Shown: positions 9,936 to 18,712, counted from the stretch's first letter. The stretch: DNA of 64,000 bases from a virus (IMGVR_UViG_3300037297_000135:62001-126000), one strand, 5' to 3'. A program made the numbers and translations. Notes: generated by a model not told the origin, from the sequence alone.

Positions 9936-10239
9936 TTTGATTTTGAACAAAAAAAATGTATCTGTTGAGTAGTTGAAATGTGATTTTATATATAACAGAA
10001 AAACACTTTTTAAATGGTTATCTAATTAATAGAGTTTTTTATATGATTTTATATGTAAATATTTTAAGATTACAGTATGAAAGCAAAAAAAATATTGCTC
10101 ATTACCTCCCAGTATTTGATATTGATATTGTAAAACTTTCATACTGTAATTAAATTTTATTACAGCATCATAATATTTTACAAATATACTAATTTCACAA
10201 TTCATTTAAGCATATTTGTGAAGAAAGGAGATATTTTTT
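9936..10239 (+). ncRNA. Structured leader, candidate cis-regulatory RNA switch
   Basis: This gene-free stretch contains a perfect 15-bp stem (10069-10083 with 10136-10150, beginning ATTACAGTATG). ATTACAG recurs at 10159-10165 and could compete for the same CTGTAAT strand. A second alternative pair lies closer to the gene: ACAAATAT (10180) with ATATTTGT (10212), against TTCACAA (10194) with TTGTGAA (10216). The big loop carries ACCTCCC, complementary to the AAAGGAG ribosome site of the next gene. Mutually exclusive stems plus an anti-ribosome-site sequence suggest translational control. Confidence 0.5.
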
Positions 10240-10644
10240 ATGTGGATAGAAACAAAAAAAATTTTTTATGATTTGATTGAAAAACATTTTGGACAAAATA
10301 TTAATTTAATACAAAATTATTCAATTTCAAATATAAAAAAAACTATATTGGCTGAACAAAGAATATTAACAAATAAAGGGCAACAAATACAAATAACTGC
10401 AAATGCTAGATTAAATTTAGAAGTAAAAAATAATTTAGATAATACAATAAAAACAATTGAAAAAATATTTATTAATCAAGAATATGAATATGGAAGATAT
10501 AAAATTGGAACAAATATTTCAAATATAAGAGAATATAATGATTTAAATGGGAAAGAACCTGTTAATATTTGTATTAATATAGATATTGAATATAGAAAAA
10601 ACACAATGATTGAAGATGAAAAAAATGAAAAAAACAATACATAA
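10240..10644 (+). CDS. Hypothetical protein
   Basis: I do not recognise this 134-residue protein. It has an aromatic N terminus (MWIETKKIFYDLIEKHFG), several beta strands and an acidic tail, with no membrane segment or cysteines apart from one. It stands directly behind the switch-like leader at 9936-10239 with AAAGGAGA as ribosome site, so its translation is the likely target of that leader. It overlaps the next gene. Confidence 0.65.
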   Translation: MWIETKKIFYDLIEKHFGQNINLIQNYSISNIKKTILAEQRILTNKGQQIQITANARLNLEVKNNLDNTIKTIEKIFINQEYEYGRYKIGTNISNIREYNDLNGKEPVNICINIDIEYRKNTMIEDEKNEKNNT

Positions 10645-11113
10645 ATATAAATGCAAAATTTGTAAATCATTGATTGAGCCAAATGATTTGTTTGTAGTCA
10701 ATCATATAACAAAAAGCGGAAACAAATCAATTCAAAGGTTTCATGAGGATTGTTATAAAAAGCAACAAATAAATAAAAAAGAAAAAGACAAATTTTACAA
10801 ATACATAGAAGACAATTTTTTTAATATTTGTATACCGACATTGTTTTTTGCTGATATATCAAAAATCAAAGGGAATTGTAGCTACAATGATATATTAGAT
10901 TGTTGTATAGATATTGATTTAATAGGCATTATAAGCAAAAAAGATTTTAAAAATGATAGAGTGAAAACAAAATATATAATTGAAGTAATAAAAAGCAATA
11001 TAAATAAATATATGGATAAAAAAATGAAAATGGATATGGAATACTATATTTCACATAATTTTTTAGATAGAAGCAAATATAAATATAAAACTTCTATGGA
11101 TTTGAATATATAA
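10616..11113 (+). CDS. Hypothetical protein with N-terminal zinc ribbon
   Basis: About 165 residues. The N terminus has C-K-I-C...H...H-E-D-C spacing (KYKCKICKSLIEP...FHEDCYKK), a likely zinc-binding treble clef, followed by a Lys-rich helical region. The start is ambiguous because ATGs at 10616 and 10625 both fit. It overlaps the previous gene by about 29 bases in another frame. Function unknown. Confidence 0.6.
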   Translation: MKKMKKTIHKYKCKICKSLIEPNDLFVVNHITKSGNKSIQRFHEDCYKKQQINKKEKDKFYKYIEDNFFNICIPTLFFADISKIKGNCSYNDILDCCIDIDLIGIISKKDFKNDRVKTKYIIEVIKSNINKYMDKKMKMDMEYYISHNFLDRSKYKYKTSMDLNI

Positions 11114-11129
11114 ATTAGGGGATAACAAA

Positions 11130-11450
11130 ATGATTTTTAATTTTATTTTAATTATTTTTGCTCATTATATTTTAGACTATCCATTACAAAGCGATTATTT
11201 AGCAATAACTAAAGGTAAAGATTGGTATAGTTTATTAGCACATAGTTTGATATATGCATTAGGTATTTCGTTATGTTTATATTATATAGAATGTTTTGAA
11301 ATATGGAAGTGTTTTATATTAATAATTAGTCATTATATTATTGATTATAAAAAATCACATGCAATAGATAAAAAAAAATCAAATACAATATATTTATATA
11401 TAGACCAAATATTACATATATGTATAAATATAATTTTAATTTTTATATAA
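11130..11450 (+). CDS. DUF3307-type membrane protein
   Basis: This 106-residue protein is nearly all membrane helices. It keeps the family signature: HYILDYPLQSDYLAITK near the N terminus, then a membrane helix with a conserved H (LLAHSLIYALG), then SHYIIDYKK. DUF3307 proteins occur widely in phages and mobile elements and have no proven role. The ribosome site is TTAGGGGATAAC, the same leader as the helicase gene behind it. Confidence 0.7.
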   Translation: MIFNFILIIFAHYILDYPLQSDYLAITKGKDWYSLLAHSLIYALGISLCLYYIECFEIWKCFILIISHYIIDYKKSHAIDKKKSNTIYLYIDQILHICINIILIFI

Positions 11451-11464
11451 ATTAGGGGATAACA

Positions 11465-12892
11465 ATGTTAAAAGATGTAGCTAATGAAGGAATCATAATT
11501 GGGTTTATATATAGATTCCCTGAATTGTTAAATGAATATATGGAATTAATAATACCTAAATTTGATTTCACAAATCAAGAGGTTTATTTTTTATATAAAA
11601 TTTTAATGGAATCATATATTGAATATGGACATTTAGATAAAACAAGTATAAGTATTTATATTTCAACATTGGATGATGAAAACAAAGCATTATGGAAACA
11701 AGTTAAAGGATTTGAAACTTTAAACAAACTTGCTGAAATTTCAAAATCCATTGAAACATTTGAAATAGCGTATAAAAAACTGAAAGTTTTTAATGTTTTA
11801 AGGCATTTAGACAAACAAGGATTCAATGTTAAAGATAACCTGGATAAATTCAAAAATAAAGATGCTGATTTCATAATTAAATTTTATGAAAATCAATTAG
11901 TTAAATCTGTTAACTATGTAAAAAATATAAATGATTCTGAGCTTTTGGGAAAAGATATTTTAAAAACATATGAAAAACTTAAAGAAACACCTGAAATTGG
12001 TATTACAATTCCATTCCCTATTATTGATTCAATAACTCGTGGATGGAGAAAAAACACTATATATGCTCATGCAATGCATAGTGGATATGGTAAAAGTAGA
12101 TTGATTTCAAATATACTTTCAAACATATCAATTTTCAATCAAATACCTGTTTTATTTTGTGTGAATGAACAAAACAAAATGGAAATTGAATTAATGATAC
12201 TTACGTGTGTTGCTAACAATATGTTCGCTAAAGAACATGGAATTTTAATAAATGAAAGTGATATAGCATTAGGGAATTTGAAAGATAAAGCAGATGAAAT
12301 CATGATAAAAGCTGCTAAATATATAGAAAAAAATACAAAATTGTATTTTTATGAAATGCAAATATGGGATTTAAATTCAATCAAAATGATACTTAAACGA
12401 AACAAATTCAAAGGTATAGATTATGCTGTAATAGACACTTTTAAAGCAATGAGAGGGATATACAACAATGGTATGAGTGATTGGATGCAGTTTGTTCATA
12501 CTGCTGAAAAACTTAAAGAAATTATAGGTTCAGAAAAAAAAGGTGGTTTAGATATGGGTTTATGGATAACCCTTCAAATGACAGATGATTCATTGATTTC
12601 AAAATTGATGAACAGCACAAGTTTAGCAACTGGCAAACAAGTTAAACATCATTTGGATTATTTGATGTTATTCAGACCTATTACAAAATCAGAAAAAGAT
12701 AAAATAAAAGTTATGATATCAATGCCCAATAATGCATTTAATGGTACTGAAATGGAACTTAAAAAAGACAAACAATATTATCTTGGTGTGGTTGATAAAA
12801 ACAGAGGTGGAAGAGATAAGCAACAAATTATATATGAAGTTGATAAAGGTTCTATGATTTTTAAAGAACTTGGATATGCAATAAATAATTAA
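11465..12892 (+). CDS. dnaB: DnaB-type replicative DNA helicase
   Basis: The 475-residue protein has an N-terminal helical domain and a RecA-type motor with Walker A HSGYGKSR (about residues 206-213), Walker B IDYAVIDTFKAMRG and a late motif with KNRGGRDKQQI. This order is that of hexameric DnaB/gp41-type helicases, although the Walker A box lacks the usual GKT and has GKS. It unwinds DNA at the fork with the primase encoded directly downstream (11-base gap). Length fits the family. Confidence 0.8.
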   Translation: MLKDVANEGIIIGFIYRFPELLNEYMELIIPKFDFTNQEVYFLYKILMESYIEYGHLDKTSISIYISTLDDENKALWKQVKGFETLNKLAEISKSIETFEIAYKKLKVFNVLRHLDKQGFNVKDNLDKFKNKDADFIIKFYENQLVKSVNYVKNINDSELLGKDILKTYEKLKETPEIGITIPFPIIDSITRGWRKNTIYAHAMHSGYGKSRLISNILSNISIFNQIPVLFCVNEQNKMEIELMILTCVANNMFAKEHGILINESDIALGNLKDKADEIMIKAAKYIEKNTKLYFYEMQIWDLNSIKMILKRNKFKGIDYAVIDTFKAMRGIYNNGMSDWMQFVHTAEKLKEIIGSEKKGGLDMGLWITLQMTDDSLISKLMNSTSLATGKQVKHHLDYLMLFRPITKSEKDKIKVMISMPNNAFNGTEMELKKDKQYYLGVVDKNRGGRDKQQIIYEVDKGSMIFKELGYAINN

Positions 12893-12903
12893 AGGAGGAT
12901 TGT

Positions 12904-13911
12904 ATGTCTGGTTTAGATTTAAAAACATATATAAATGATAATCATATATATAAAATTTTAAAACATTTAGAATGTAATGATATAAAAGAACATCCTAAAT
13001 ATTTTTCATGCAGCAATCCTGATGGAGATAACCAAAATGCAATAATAGTATATAAAAATACATTAAATGTTGAAAATTATACAAGACCTGAATTTAATGA
13101 TTATTATATTAAAGATATAATCTCTTTAGTTGAATTTATATTAGATATAAATTATTACAAAGCAATTAAAATTATTTGTGAAATATGTGGTTTTGATTAT
13201 TATAATCTTGGGAATTCAAATAGTTCATTGCTAACTATAATCAAAAATATAGAAACAAATAATTTTGAAACTGAAGAAAAATTCATTGAATTAAATGAAA
13301 ATATTTTAGATATATATGAAAAAACTCCTACAAAAAAATGGATTGATAGTCAAATAAATTATGAAGCACATGAAAAATTCAATATACGTTTTGATTTGTT
13401 TTCTGAAAGAATAATTATTCCTATTTACGATGAAATTGGGAATCTAATAGGAATCAAAGGCAGGTCTTTAAATGATAATGAAGATAACAAATATGTGTAT
13501 TTATATGAATGTCCAAAAAGCAAAATACTTTATGGACTGTATCAAAATTATCATAACATAAAAGCTCAAAACCATGTGATTATAGTTGAAGGTGAAAAAT
13601 CGGTAATCAAATTATATGGTTTTGGATATCGAAATGTTATAGCAATTGGTGGAAAATATCCTTCAAAACATCAAATCGAAAAGATATTGAGATTAGGAGT
13701 TAAAAATATAACACTTGCTTTAGATAAAGATGTAAGCAATAAAGAAATTAAAAATATATGTAAAAAATTTGATATAGGCTTGGAATTTTTAAACATTGAA
13801 TATTTGTATGATACTTATAACTTCATGAATAAAAAAGATTCACCATCAGATGATATAAATATATTCAAATTACTATTAGATAAATTCAGGTATAAATATG
13901 TATCTATATAA
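12904..13911 (+). CDS. DNA primase (TOPRIM, DnaG-like)
   Basis: The 335-residue protein carries the TOPRIM core: HVIIVEGEKSVIKLYGFG (catalytic Glu, about residue 229), NVIAIGGKYPS, and LALDKDVS (metal-binding D-x-D). The preceding part ERIIIPIYDEIGNLIGIKGRSL matches the DnaG N-terminal catalytic fold. The N-terminal zinc-finger region is degenerate (one Cys pair missing), which is common in phage primases. It lies directly behind the helicase with AAAGGAGG and overlaps the GIY-YIG gene by 14 bases. Confidence 0.8.
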   Translation: MSGLDLKTYINDNHIYKILKHLECNDIKEHPKYFSCSNPDGDNQNAIIVYKNTLNVENYTRPEFNDYYIKDIISLVEFILDINYYKAIKIICEICGFDYYNLGNSNSSLLTIIKNIETNNFETEEKFIELNENILDIYEKTPTKKWIDSQINYEAHEKFNIRFDLFSERIIIPIYDEIGNLIGIKGRSLNDNEDNKYVYLYECPKSKILYGLYQNYHNIKAQNHVIIVEGEKSVIKLYGFGYRNVIAIGGKYPSKHQIEKILRLGVKNITLALDKDVSNKEIKNICKKFDIGLEFLNIEYLYDTYNFMNKKDSPSDDINIFKLLLDKFRYKYVSI

Positions 13912-14173
13912 ATTTTTAGGAACCAAAGATGAAGTTTTATATATTGGGAAAACGAATAATTTGAAACATAGGTTCAACAGTCACAAACAAGATAAATATT
14001 GGTGGAATGAAATAAAAAAGATTGAATTCACTCAAATAAATAATTTTTTAGTAGACATATATGAAAGATTTTATATAAACTATTATAAAGCTAAATACAA
14101 TGTAAAAGATTCAAATATGAAATATAAAGAATTTAATTTAAAACTTTTAAAATGGAGTGAATTTAATGATTAA
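13898..14173 (+). CDS. GIY-YIG nuclease-domain protein
   Basis: The 91-residue protein is a bare GIY-YIG domain: YLYKFLG...VLYIGKTNNLKHRFNSH (the Y, YIG, catalytic Arg and His) and a downstream E in DIYERFYINYYKAKYN. There is no DNA-binding extension, so it may act as a repair or recombination nuclease, or need a partner, rather than being a homing enzyme. It overlaps the primase end and the next small membrane gene. Confidence 0.75.
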   Translation: MYLYKFLGTKDEVLYIGKTNNLKHRFNSHKQDKYWWNEIKKIEFTQINNFLVDIYERFYINYYKAKYNVKDSNMKYKEFNLKLLKWSEFND

Positions 14174-14435
14174 AAATTTAATGTGTTTGATTTTTATATT
14201 GGGCATTTGTTATTTTTTTCAAACTCAGTTTGAATATGCATATTTGATTGAAATTGGTTTGATTTTGATTTTGACTTATTTTTACGTAGATTCAATAAAC
14301 AAAGAAAAAAAATCAATTAAAAAAGTTTTTGAATGTTTTAAAGAACTTTATGAAGGTGTTGAAGGTTTTGAAAAATCTGAAAAAAACAAAGAAAAACTTT
14401 TAAAAATATATAAAAATATAAAAGAAAAAATATAA
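14166..14435 (+). CDS. Small membrane protein with coiled-coil tail
   Basis: The 89-residue product has two adjacent hydrophobic segments (about residues 3-18 and 24-41) followed by a Lys/Glu-rich coiled coil. The ATG at 14166 is chosen because GGAG stands 8 bases before it. It overlaps the nuclease gene by 8 bases. Family unknown. Confidence 0.55.
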   Translation: MIKNLMCLIFILGICYFFQTQFEYAYLIEIGLILILTYFYVDSINKEKKSIKKVFECFKELYEGVEGFEKSEKNKEKLLKIYKNIKEKI

Positions 14436-14439
14436 ATTA

Positions 14440-14606
14440 TGGTACATAGTTTATCTGGTTAAAACAGTTCAACCTCTATTTAATTGACGAATTAAAAAAT
14501 GTTGAAAAGAAGTGAGAAAGTAAATTATAAATAACAAAATTAAATTAACGTGATTTGGATTGAATTATTTATTGAATTTACGATGTTCAAGTCCTCACTG
14601 TGCCAT
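14440..14606 (+). ncRNA. tRNA-like RNA interrupted in anticodon arm and T arm
   Basis: Acceptor strands TGGTACA (14440) and TGTGCCA (14599) pair over 7 bp. U8-A9 are followed by a D arm GTTT-ATCTGGTTA-AAAC. The anticodon arm starts TTCAAC and closes with GTTGAA (14501) but encloses 27 bases, including a TTTAATT-GACG-AATTAAA hairpin. The T stem GTGAG (14512) is parted from GTTCAAGTC-CTCAC (14585) by a 68-base insert that itself folds into a long hairpin (GTAAATT...AATTTAC). Removing the insert leaves a perfect T arm. It may be a tRNA with two introns, or a tRNA mimic. Confidence 0.6.
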
Positions 14607-14631
14607 TTTGTTTGAATAGGGGAGATTTAAA

Positions 14632-14820
14632 ATGTATGATAAAAAATTAATGAAAGAAGCAATTATATGTAGCATGTGCCATAAATATATGATTGAAGGT
14701 GAAGAATGTATGTATCACCCTTATGGAGTTACATGTAAACCTTGTTGGATAGAATGGAGACATACATTTGTATATCCTGGTTTGAATAATATTATATATG
14801 ATATTTATAAGAAAAAATAA
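14632..14820 (+). CDS. Small zinc-ribbon protein
   Basis: 62 residues with two Cys pairs, C-S-M-C near residue 12 and C-K-P-C near residue 33, plus a C-M-Y-H between them. This suggests a structural zinc site. The ribosome site is AGGGGAGA, just behind the tRNA-like element. Family and role unknown. Confidence 0.6.
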   Translation: MYDKKLMKEAIICSMCHKYMIEGEECMYHPYGVTCKPCWIEWRHTFVYPGLNNIIYDIYKKK

Positions 14821-14837
14821 ATTTTAGGGGAATAACT

Positions 14838-15440
14838 ATGAAATTAATAATTTTAGAAGGCATTGATGGTTCTGGAAAATCAACCTTAGCAATGGCATTA
14901 TACAATATGTTTGTTTCAATGAAGTTAAAAGCATTAGTTGTTCGTGAACCAGGTGGAACTATTGTTGGAGAGCAAATACGTAATATACTCTTAAATAAAA
15001 ATAATAATATTTCAAAAAAATCACAAGCTTTATTGTTCTTTGCTGCAAGAGAAGAATTATATCAATATTTAGACCAAAACAGTAATTACGATTTTGTTAT
15101 TTTTGACAGAAGTCATTATTCGACTTTAGCGTACCAGGTTAAAGTTTTAAAAAATATTGATTACAATATATATAAATCACTTCTTAATAGAAAATATATT
15201 AAATTGGAATCATTCATTATATTTTTAAACAATTCACCAAATTATATACTTAAACATACAAATAAAAAATTTGATTTAAAAGATACATATGAATCAAAAG
15301 GCATAGCATTTCAACATAAACTTTTTCAAGCATATCAAGAAATATTTTCTTTAAAAAGTAATGTATTATATTTATCTGGATTTGATACAGATACAAATTT
15401 AGAAAAAGTAAAAGAATATATGAATTTAAATAATATATAG
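14838..15440 (+). CDS. tmk: Thymidylate kinase
   Basis: The 200-residue protein has the P-loop EGIDGSGKST (residues 6-15), the REPGGT nucleotide-binding motif and the DRSHYSTLAYQ motif, all diagnostic of dTMP kinase. It phosphorylates dTMP to dTDP. With the ThyX-type synthase at 61864 it gives the phage its own dTTP supply, sensible for so AT-rich a genome. Length is usual for the family. The ribosome site is AGGGGAATAAC. Confidence 0.9.
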   Translation: MKLIILEGIDGSGKSTLAMALYNMFVSMKLKALVVREPGGTIVGEQIRNILLNKNNNISKKSQALLFFAAREELYQYLDQNSNYDFVIFDRSHYSTLAYQVKVLKNIDYNIYKSLLNRKYIKLESFIIFLNNSPNYILKHTNKKFDLKDTYESKGIAFQHKLFQAYQEIFSLKSNVLYLSGFDTDTNLEKVKEYMNLNNI

Positions 15441-15453
15441 GGGATGACAAATT

Positions 15454-15612
15454 ATGAAAATTAAAGCAATCCAAACAGATAAAAAGAAAAGTTACTGTAA
15501 ATATTGTGGAACCTGGACAATAAATAAAAGAGGATGCATAAATATAAATCACAATTATTATCAAAAGAAAAATGCTAAAAAATTTAAATCTGAAGGTGAT
15601 AACGATGAATGA
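15454..15612 (+). CDS. Small basic zinc-finger-like protein
   Basis: 52 residues, very rich in Lys, with C-K-Y-C followed by a later Cys and a His (CININ-H), a plausible mini zinc finger for nucleic acid binding. AGGGGATGAC precedes its ATG. It overlaps the start of the RecJ-like gene by 8 bases, so translation is probably coupled. Confidence 0.6.
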   Translation: MKIKAIQTDKKKSYCKYCGTWTINKRGCININHNYYQKKNAKKFKSEGDNDE

Positions 15613-17218
15613 AAAAATAAATAATATAAAAACTCATATTATAAATATGCATCCAATATTAAAAGAAATAGTAGAAAATCGCAAAATTGATACACCGATA
15701 AGTTTTTTTTCACCTAATTTATCAGTATTTTGTGAAAATAAAATGAGCAATATAATAGCAGCATCATATATTGTAAAAGATGGGATAAAGTCAAATAAAA
15801 GATTTTCAATTTATTATGATGTTGATGTTGATGGAATAACAGCAGGAACCATAATGTATCAATATTTAAAATGTTTTGATATTGATTCAAATATAATCAT
15901 AAACAAAGGAAAAGACCATGAAGTTGATATAAACAAAGTACCAGAAGATACAGAAATATTAATAATTGTAGATTCTCTTTTAAACAACTATGAAAAATAT
16001 TATGAATTAGCAAACAAAGGCATAAAAATCATAATACTTGACCATCATGAAGTTGAACAATATCCAGACCACAAAAATGTGGTATTGGTGACAAGCAACA
16101 AAAATTATGAAAACAAATATCTCTCAGGTGCAGGAGTAGTATATAAATTTTGTCTTGAACTTGATGGTCTTTTTGAAACATATTATAGTTGTAATTTTAT
16201 GGATTTAGCTGCTTGTGGAATCATAGCAGATATTATGTCAATGAAATCACTTGAAAATCGTGCAATATGTCGATATGGGTTTGAAAATATAAGAAATGAA
16301 TTTTTAAAATATCTTTTAAAAAATAATGAATTCGATTCAAAATTTGTAAGTTGGACATTAGCACCTTTAATTAATAGTTTAAATAGAGCAAATAAAAACC
16401 AGTTGGCTATTGATTTGTTTTTATGTGAAGATAAAAATAAATTAAAAATATTGATTGAAAAAGCTAAAATACATAAAAATACACAAGATAAAATAGTTGA
16501 AAAAATAATTAAAAACGAACAAAATAGTTTTTTTGGCTTGAACTATCAAAACAAAAAATATAAATTTTTATCAATTCAAATTCCACTTGAATATCAAAAT
16601 TATACAGGTTTAATAGCAAATAAAATTTTAGATATATATAACAAACCAACTATAGTTACAGCTTTTAATGATGAAGAAGGAAAGTATTGCGGTTCAATGA
16701 GAGCAAATGGAATCAATTTCATGGAAGAAATTAACAACTGTTTAATTGATAAAAATGATTATTGCAAAGGGCATATAGAAGCTGCTGGAATAAAAATTGA
16801 TGTATTAAATTGGAATAGGTTCATAAACAATTTAAAAAGAAAAGATTTCAAACAATTGGAAGTTAAAAAATATGATTTTGAATTAAGTTTTGAAGATATA
16901 TCTAAAAAACTTGCTGAAAATGTAAAGTTTTTAAATCGTATAACAGGAAAAGATTTTCCATTAATCAAGTTTAAATTGTCAAATATAATGATTGATAAAA
17001 TTCAAATTTTAAAAGATAAACATATAAAATTTGAATACAATGAAGTGATATTTTTAAAATGGAAAGACATATCACTTTTTGAAAAATATAAGCAAAACAA
17101 TAATCTTGTGCTAGAAGTTATCGGAGAATTAACTTTAAACAAGTTTGCTGGACAAACAAGTATTCAATTCGTAATAGATGAAATAACTAAAATTGATACA
17201 TTGAATTTCAGAATATGA
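15605..17218 (+). CDS. RecJ-like single-strand DNA exonuclease (DHH family)
   Basis: About 537 residues. DHH-phosphoesterase motifs appear in order: YDVDVDGITAG (motif I), ILIIVDSLL, IIILDHHEVEQYP (the DHH box) and DLAACGIIADIM. The DHHA1 part follows with GHIEAAGIKI, then a C-terminal OB-like region. RecJ degrades 5' ssDNA ends in recombination and repair. The ATG at 15605 is chosen over an upstream in-frame start because GGTGAT lies just before it and it overlaps the previous stop. It ends with TGA, 10 bases before the next ATG. Confidence 0.8.
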   Translation: MNEKINNIKTHIINMHPILKEIVENRKIDTPISFFSPNLSVFCENKMSNIIAASYIVKDGIKSNKRFSIYYDVDVDGITAGTIMYQYLKCFDIDSNIIINKGKDHEVDINKVPEDTEILIIVDSLLNNYEKYYELANKGIKIIILDHHEVEQYPDHKNVVLVTSNKNYENKYLSGAGVVYKFCLELDGLFETYYSCNFMDLAACGIIADIMSMKSLENRAICRYGFENIRNEFLKYLLKNNEFDSKFVSWTLAPLINSLNRANKNQLAIDLFLCEDKNKLKILIEKAKIHKNTQDKIVEKIIKNEQNSFFGLNYQNKKYKFLSIQIPLEYQNYTGLIANKILDIYNKPTIVTAFNDEEGKYCGSMRANGINFMEEINNCLIDKNDYCKGHIEAAGIKIDVLNWNRFINNLKRKDFKQLEVKKYDFELSFEDISKKLAENVKFLNRITGKDFPLIKFKLSNIMIDKIQILKDKHIKFEYNEVIFLKWKDISLFEKYKQNNNLVLEVIGELTLNKFAGQTSIQFVIDEITKIDTLNFRI

Positions 17219-17228
17219 GGTGATGTAC

Positions 17229-17552
17229 ATGTTTTACTGTCCAAATTGTAAAATATTTAAAGATGATGAAGATTTTAAATTTGATGAATTTAACAATATA
17301 ACTAGTCTTGTTAACCCAAGAGATGGTTATGGAAGAATGATAAGGCATATGGTTTGCCCTAACTGCAAATACATTTTATCTGGATATATACATGAATGCA
17401 GATATGAAAAAGATTATTTTGTTTATATAGTTGAACTTTATTCAGAAAATAAAATATGGGATATTGAAAAAGTTATAGATTTAGTAAAAGAAAATTTTGA
17501 AAAACTGGAAATTGATTTTACTGATTTTAAATTTAAAAAGGATGTGATATAA
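17229..17552 (+). CDS. Hypothetical zinc-ribbon protein
   Basis: About 107 residues beginning MFYCPNCKIF, with a second C-P-N-C pair about 40 residues on and two further cysteines, i.e. a zinc ribbon. The rest is acidic and helical. The ATG is preceded by GAGGTG. Its stop overlaps the next start by one base. Function unknown. Confidence 0.6.
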   Translation: MFYCPNCKIFKDDEDFKFDEFNNITSLVNPRDGYGRMIRHMVCPNCKYILSGYIHECRYEKDYFVYIVELYSENKIWDIEKVIDLVKENFEKLEIDFTDFKFKKDVI

Positions 17553-17824
17553 TGAATAAAACAAAGAAAAAATTCATTTTTAAAAAAGAATGGGAAGAAT
17601 TTCGGAAAACAGGATTGCTTTGGTTAACAAATACAATTTTACAGGTTTTTGGATGGAGTTTAGTTGTTACAGTAAATACAGAAACAAATGAAATTTTAAA
17701 TGCTTATCCTGCAAGAAACAAATATAGAGGTTTTGATAAAAAATCAATACATCAAAATGTTGGTCAAATATATGAATATCTTGAAAATAATTTGGAAGAT
17801 ATCAAAGAGGATTTAAAATGTTAG
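17552..17824 (+). CDS. Conserved phage protein of unknown function
   Basis: 90 residues. The block KEWEEFRKTGLLWLTN followed by FGWSLV and AYPARNKYRGF is a pattern I know from many small phage proteins annotated only as hypothetical. It has no membrane segment; a soluble alpha/beta fold is likely. It sits in a string of overlapping small genes. Confidence 0.65.
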   Translation: MNKTKKKFIFKKEWEEFRKTGLLWLTNTILQVFGWSLVVTVNTETNEILNAYPARNKYRGFDKKSIHQNVGQIYEYLENNLEDIKEDLKC

Positions 17825-17988
17825 TGATTTGTAAATGTGGATGTGTTTTTTGGAAAGTTTTAAAAATCAATCCAACTGACATAACAGGTATATCAATGTA
17901 TTATATGATATGTGAAAATTGTAGTTGGATTTTTAAATATAGATACGATTTATGTGATTCAAAAATAAAAATAGAAAATATAGTATAA
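17818..17988 (+). CDS. Small zinc-ribbon protein
   Basis: 56 residues beginning MLVICKCGC, with a matching C-x-x-C at residues 32-35 (CENC). It is a minimal zinc ribbon. It overlaps the previous stop by 7 bases. Function unknown. Confidence 0.55.
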   Translation: MLVICKCGCVFWKVLKINPTDITGISMYYMICENCSWIFKYRYDLCDSKIKIENIV

Positions 17989-18033
17989 AGTGAGTGATTA
18001 AAATGGAAGGTGATTAAAATGGAGGGTGATTCA

Positions 18034-18351
18034 ATGAATATCAATGAAAATAGTGGACAAATAAACATTGCAAAAAATAATTCGATTATATCAACTGAAC
18101 AAAATTTGATTTTTGAAAAAAACGATGAAACCGAAACTGCAATAGCAATCAAACTTGATAAAGGTTTGTCGAGACTTGTTTTAGAAAAACTTGAAACTTA
18201 TTTTGTTATAAAAGGCAAATACAATCAGGCTTATGAAATTTGTTTTATTTTAAAAAATGATTACAAAAATCATGATTTAGACAAATTAACTGAAACAATC
18301 AAAAAATATAAATCAGTTTTGCCAATACTATTAAATCAAATCAATGAATAA
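18034..18351 (+). CDS. Small protein with GQINIAKNNS-type N terminus
   Basis: About 105 residues. The start at 18034 is chosen because GGAGGGTGAT lies just before it. The opening NINENSGQINIAKNNSIIST resembles a short beta motif that heads many bacterial and phage proteins of unknown function, including some near defence genes. The rest is helical with a Leu-rich region. It is coupled by overlap to the small membrane ORF behind it. Confidence 0.55.
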   Translation: MNINENSGQINIAKNNSIISTEQNLIFEKNDETETAIAIKLDKGLSRLVLEKLETYFVIKGKYNQAYEICFILKNDYKNHDLDKLTETIKKYKSVLPILLNQINE

Positions 18352-18460
18352 AAAATCTGCTTTTAGGGTTTTGATATTTTTTATGTTTTCTGTTGTTTTT
18401 ATATTTTTTTGCATTGGTATTTTAATAGGTATTTTTTTAATGAAATTTAAGGTGATTTAA
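18344..18460 (+). CDS. Single-pass membrane micro-protein
   Basis: 38 residues: a Lys/Arg start, then about 25 hydrophobic residues (F, V, I, L, G) and a short basic tail. Its start overlaps the preceding stop by 8 bases and its stop directly abuts the next ATG. The context supports translation although it is very short. Confidence 0.45.
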   Translation: MNKKSAFRVLIFFMFSVVFIFFCIGILIGIFLMKFKVI

Positions 18461-18712
18461 ATGAATAAAGATTTAATTATACATCCATTTGAAACAGTAA
18501 TAGAAGCTTTAGAAATAAATGATAAAACATTAGATGAATTATCACTTGAATCAAATATACCAATTGAAAAATTACAACATCAAAAAACTATTGGTTCATT
18601 TGCTTATGATTTAAAAAAACTAACAAATTTAAGTATTGAATTTTGGACAAATTTGCAAAATCAATATGATGAAGAATTAAAAACTTCACAAAAGGATGAT
18701 TTAAATGGATAA
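18461..18712 (+). CDS. HigA-like helix-turn-helix protein
   Basis: 83 residues. HPFETVIEALEINDKTLDEL at the start and LTNLSIEFWTNLQNQYDEE near the end match the HigA/VapI antitoxin-type XRE domain. The second HTH helix is less regular than in typical HigA. No HigB-type toxin is adjacent; the partner could be the membrane micro-protein upstream or the RyR protein downstream, which overlaps by 8 bases. The role is inferred only from the family. Confidence 0.6.
   Translation: MNKDLIIHPFETVIEALEINDKTLDELSLESNIPIEKLQHQKTIGSFAYDLKKLTNLSIEFWTNLQNQYDEELKTSQKDDLNG

Noticed and set aside
14440-14606. Group I intron in a tRNA gene
   Set aside because: The inserts (about 24 and 68 bases) are far below group I size, and the conserved P7/core sequences are not visible.
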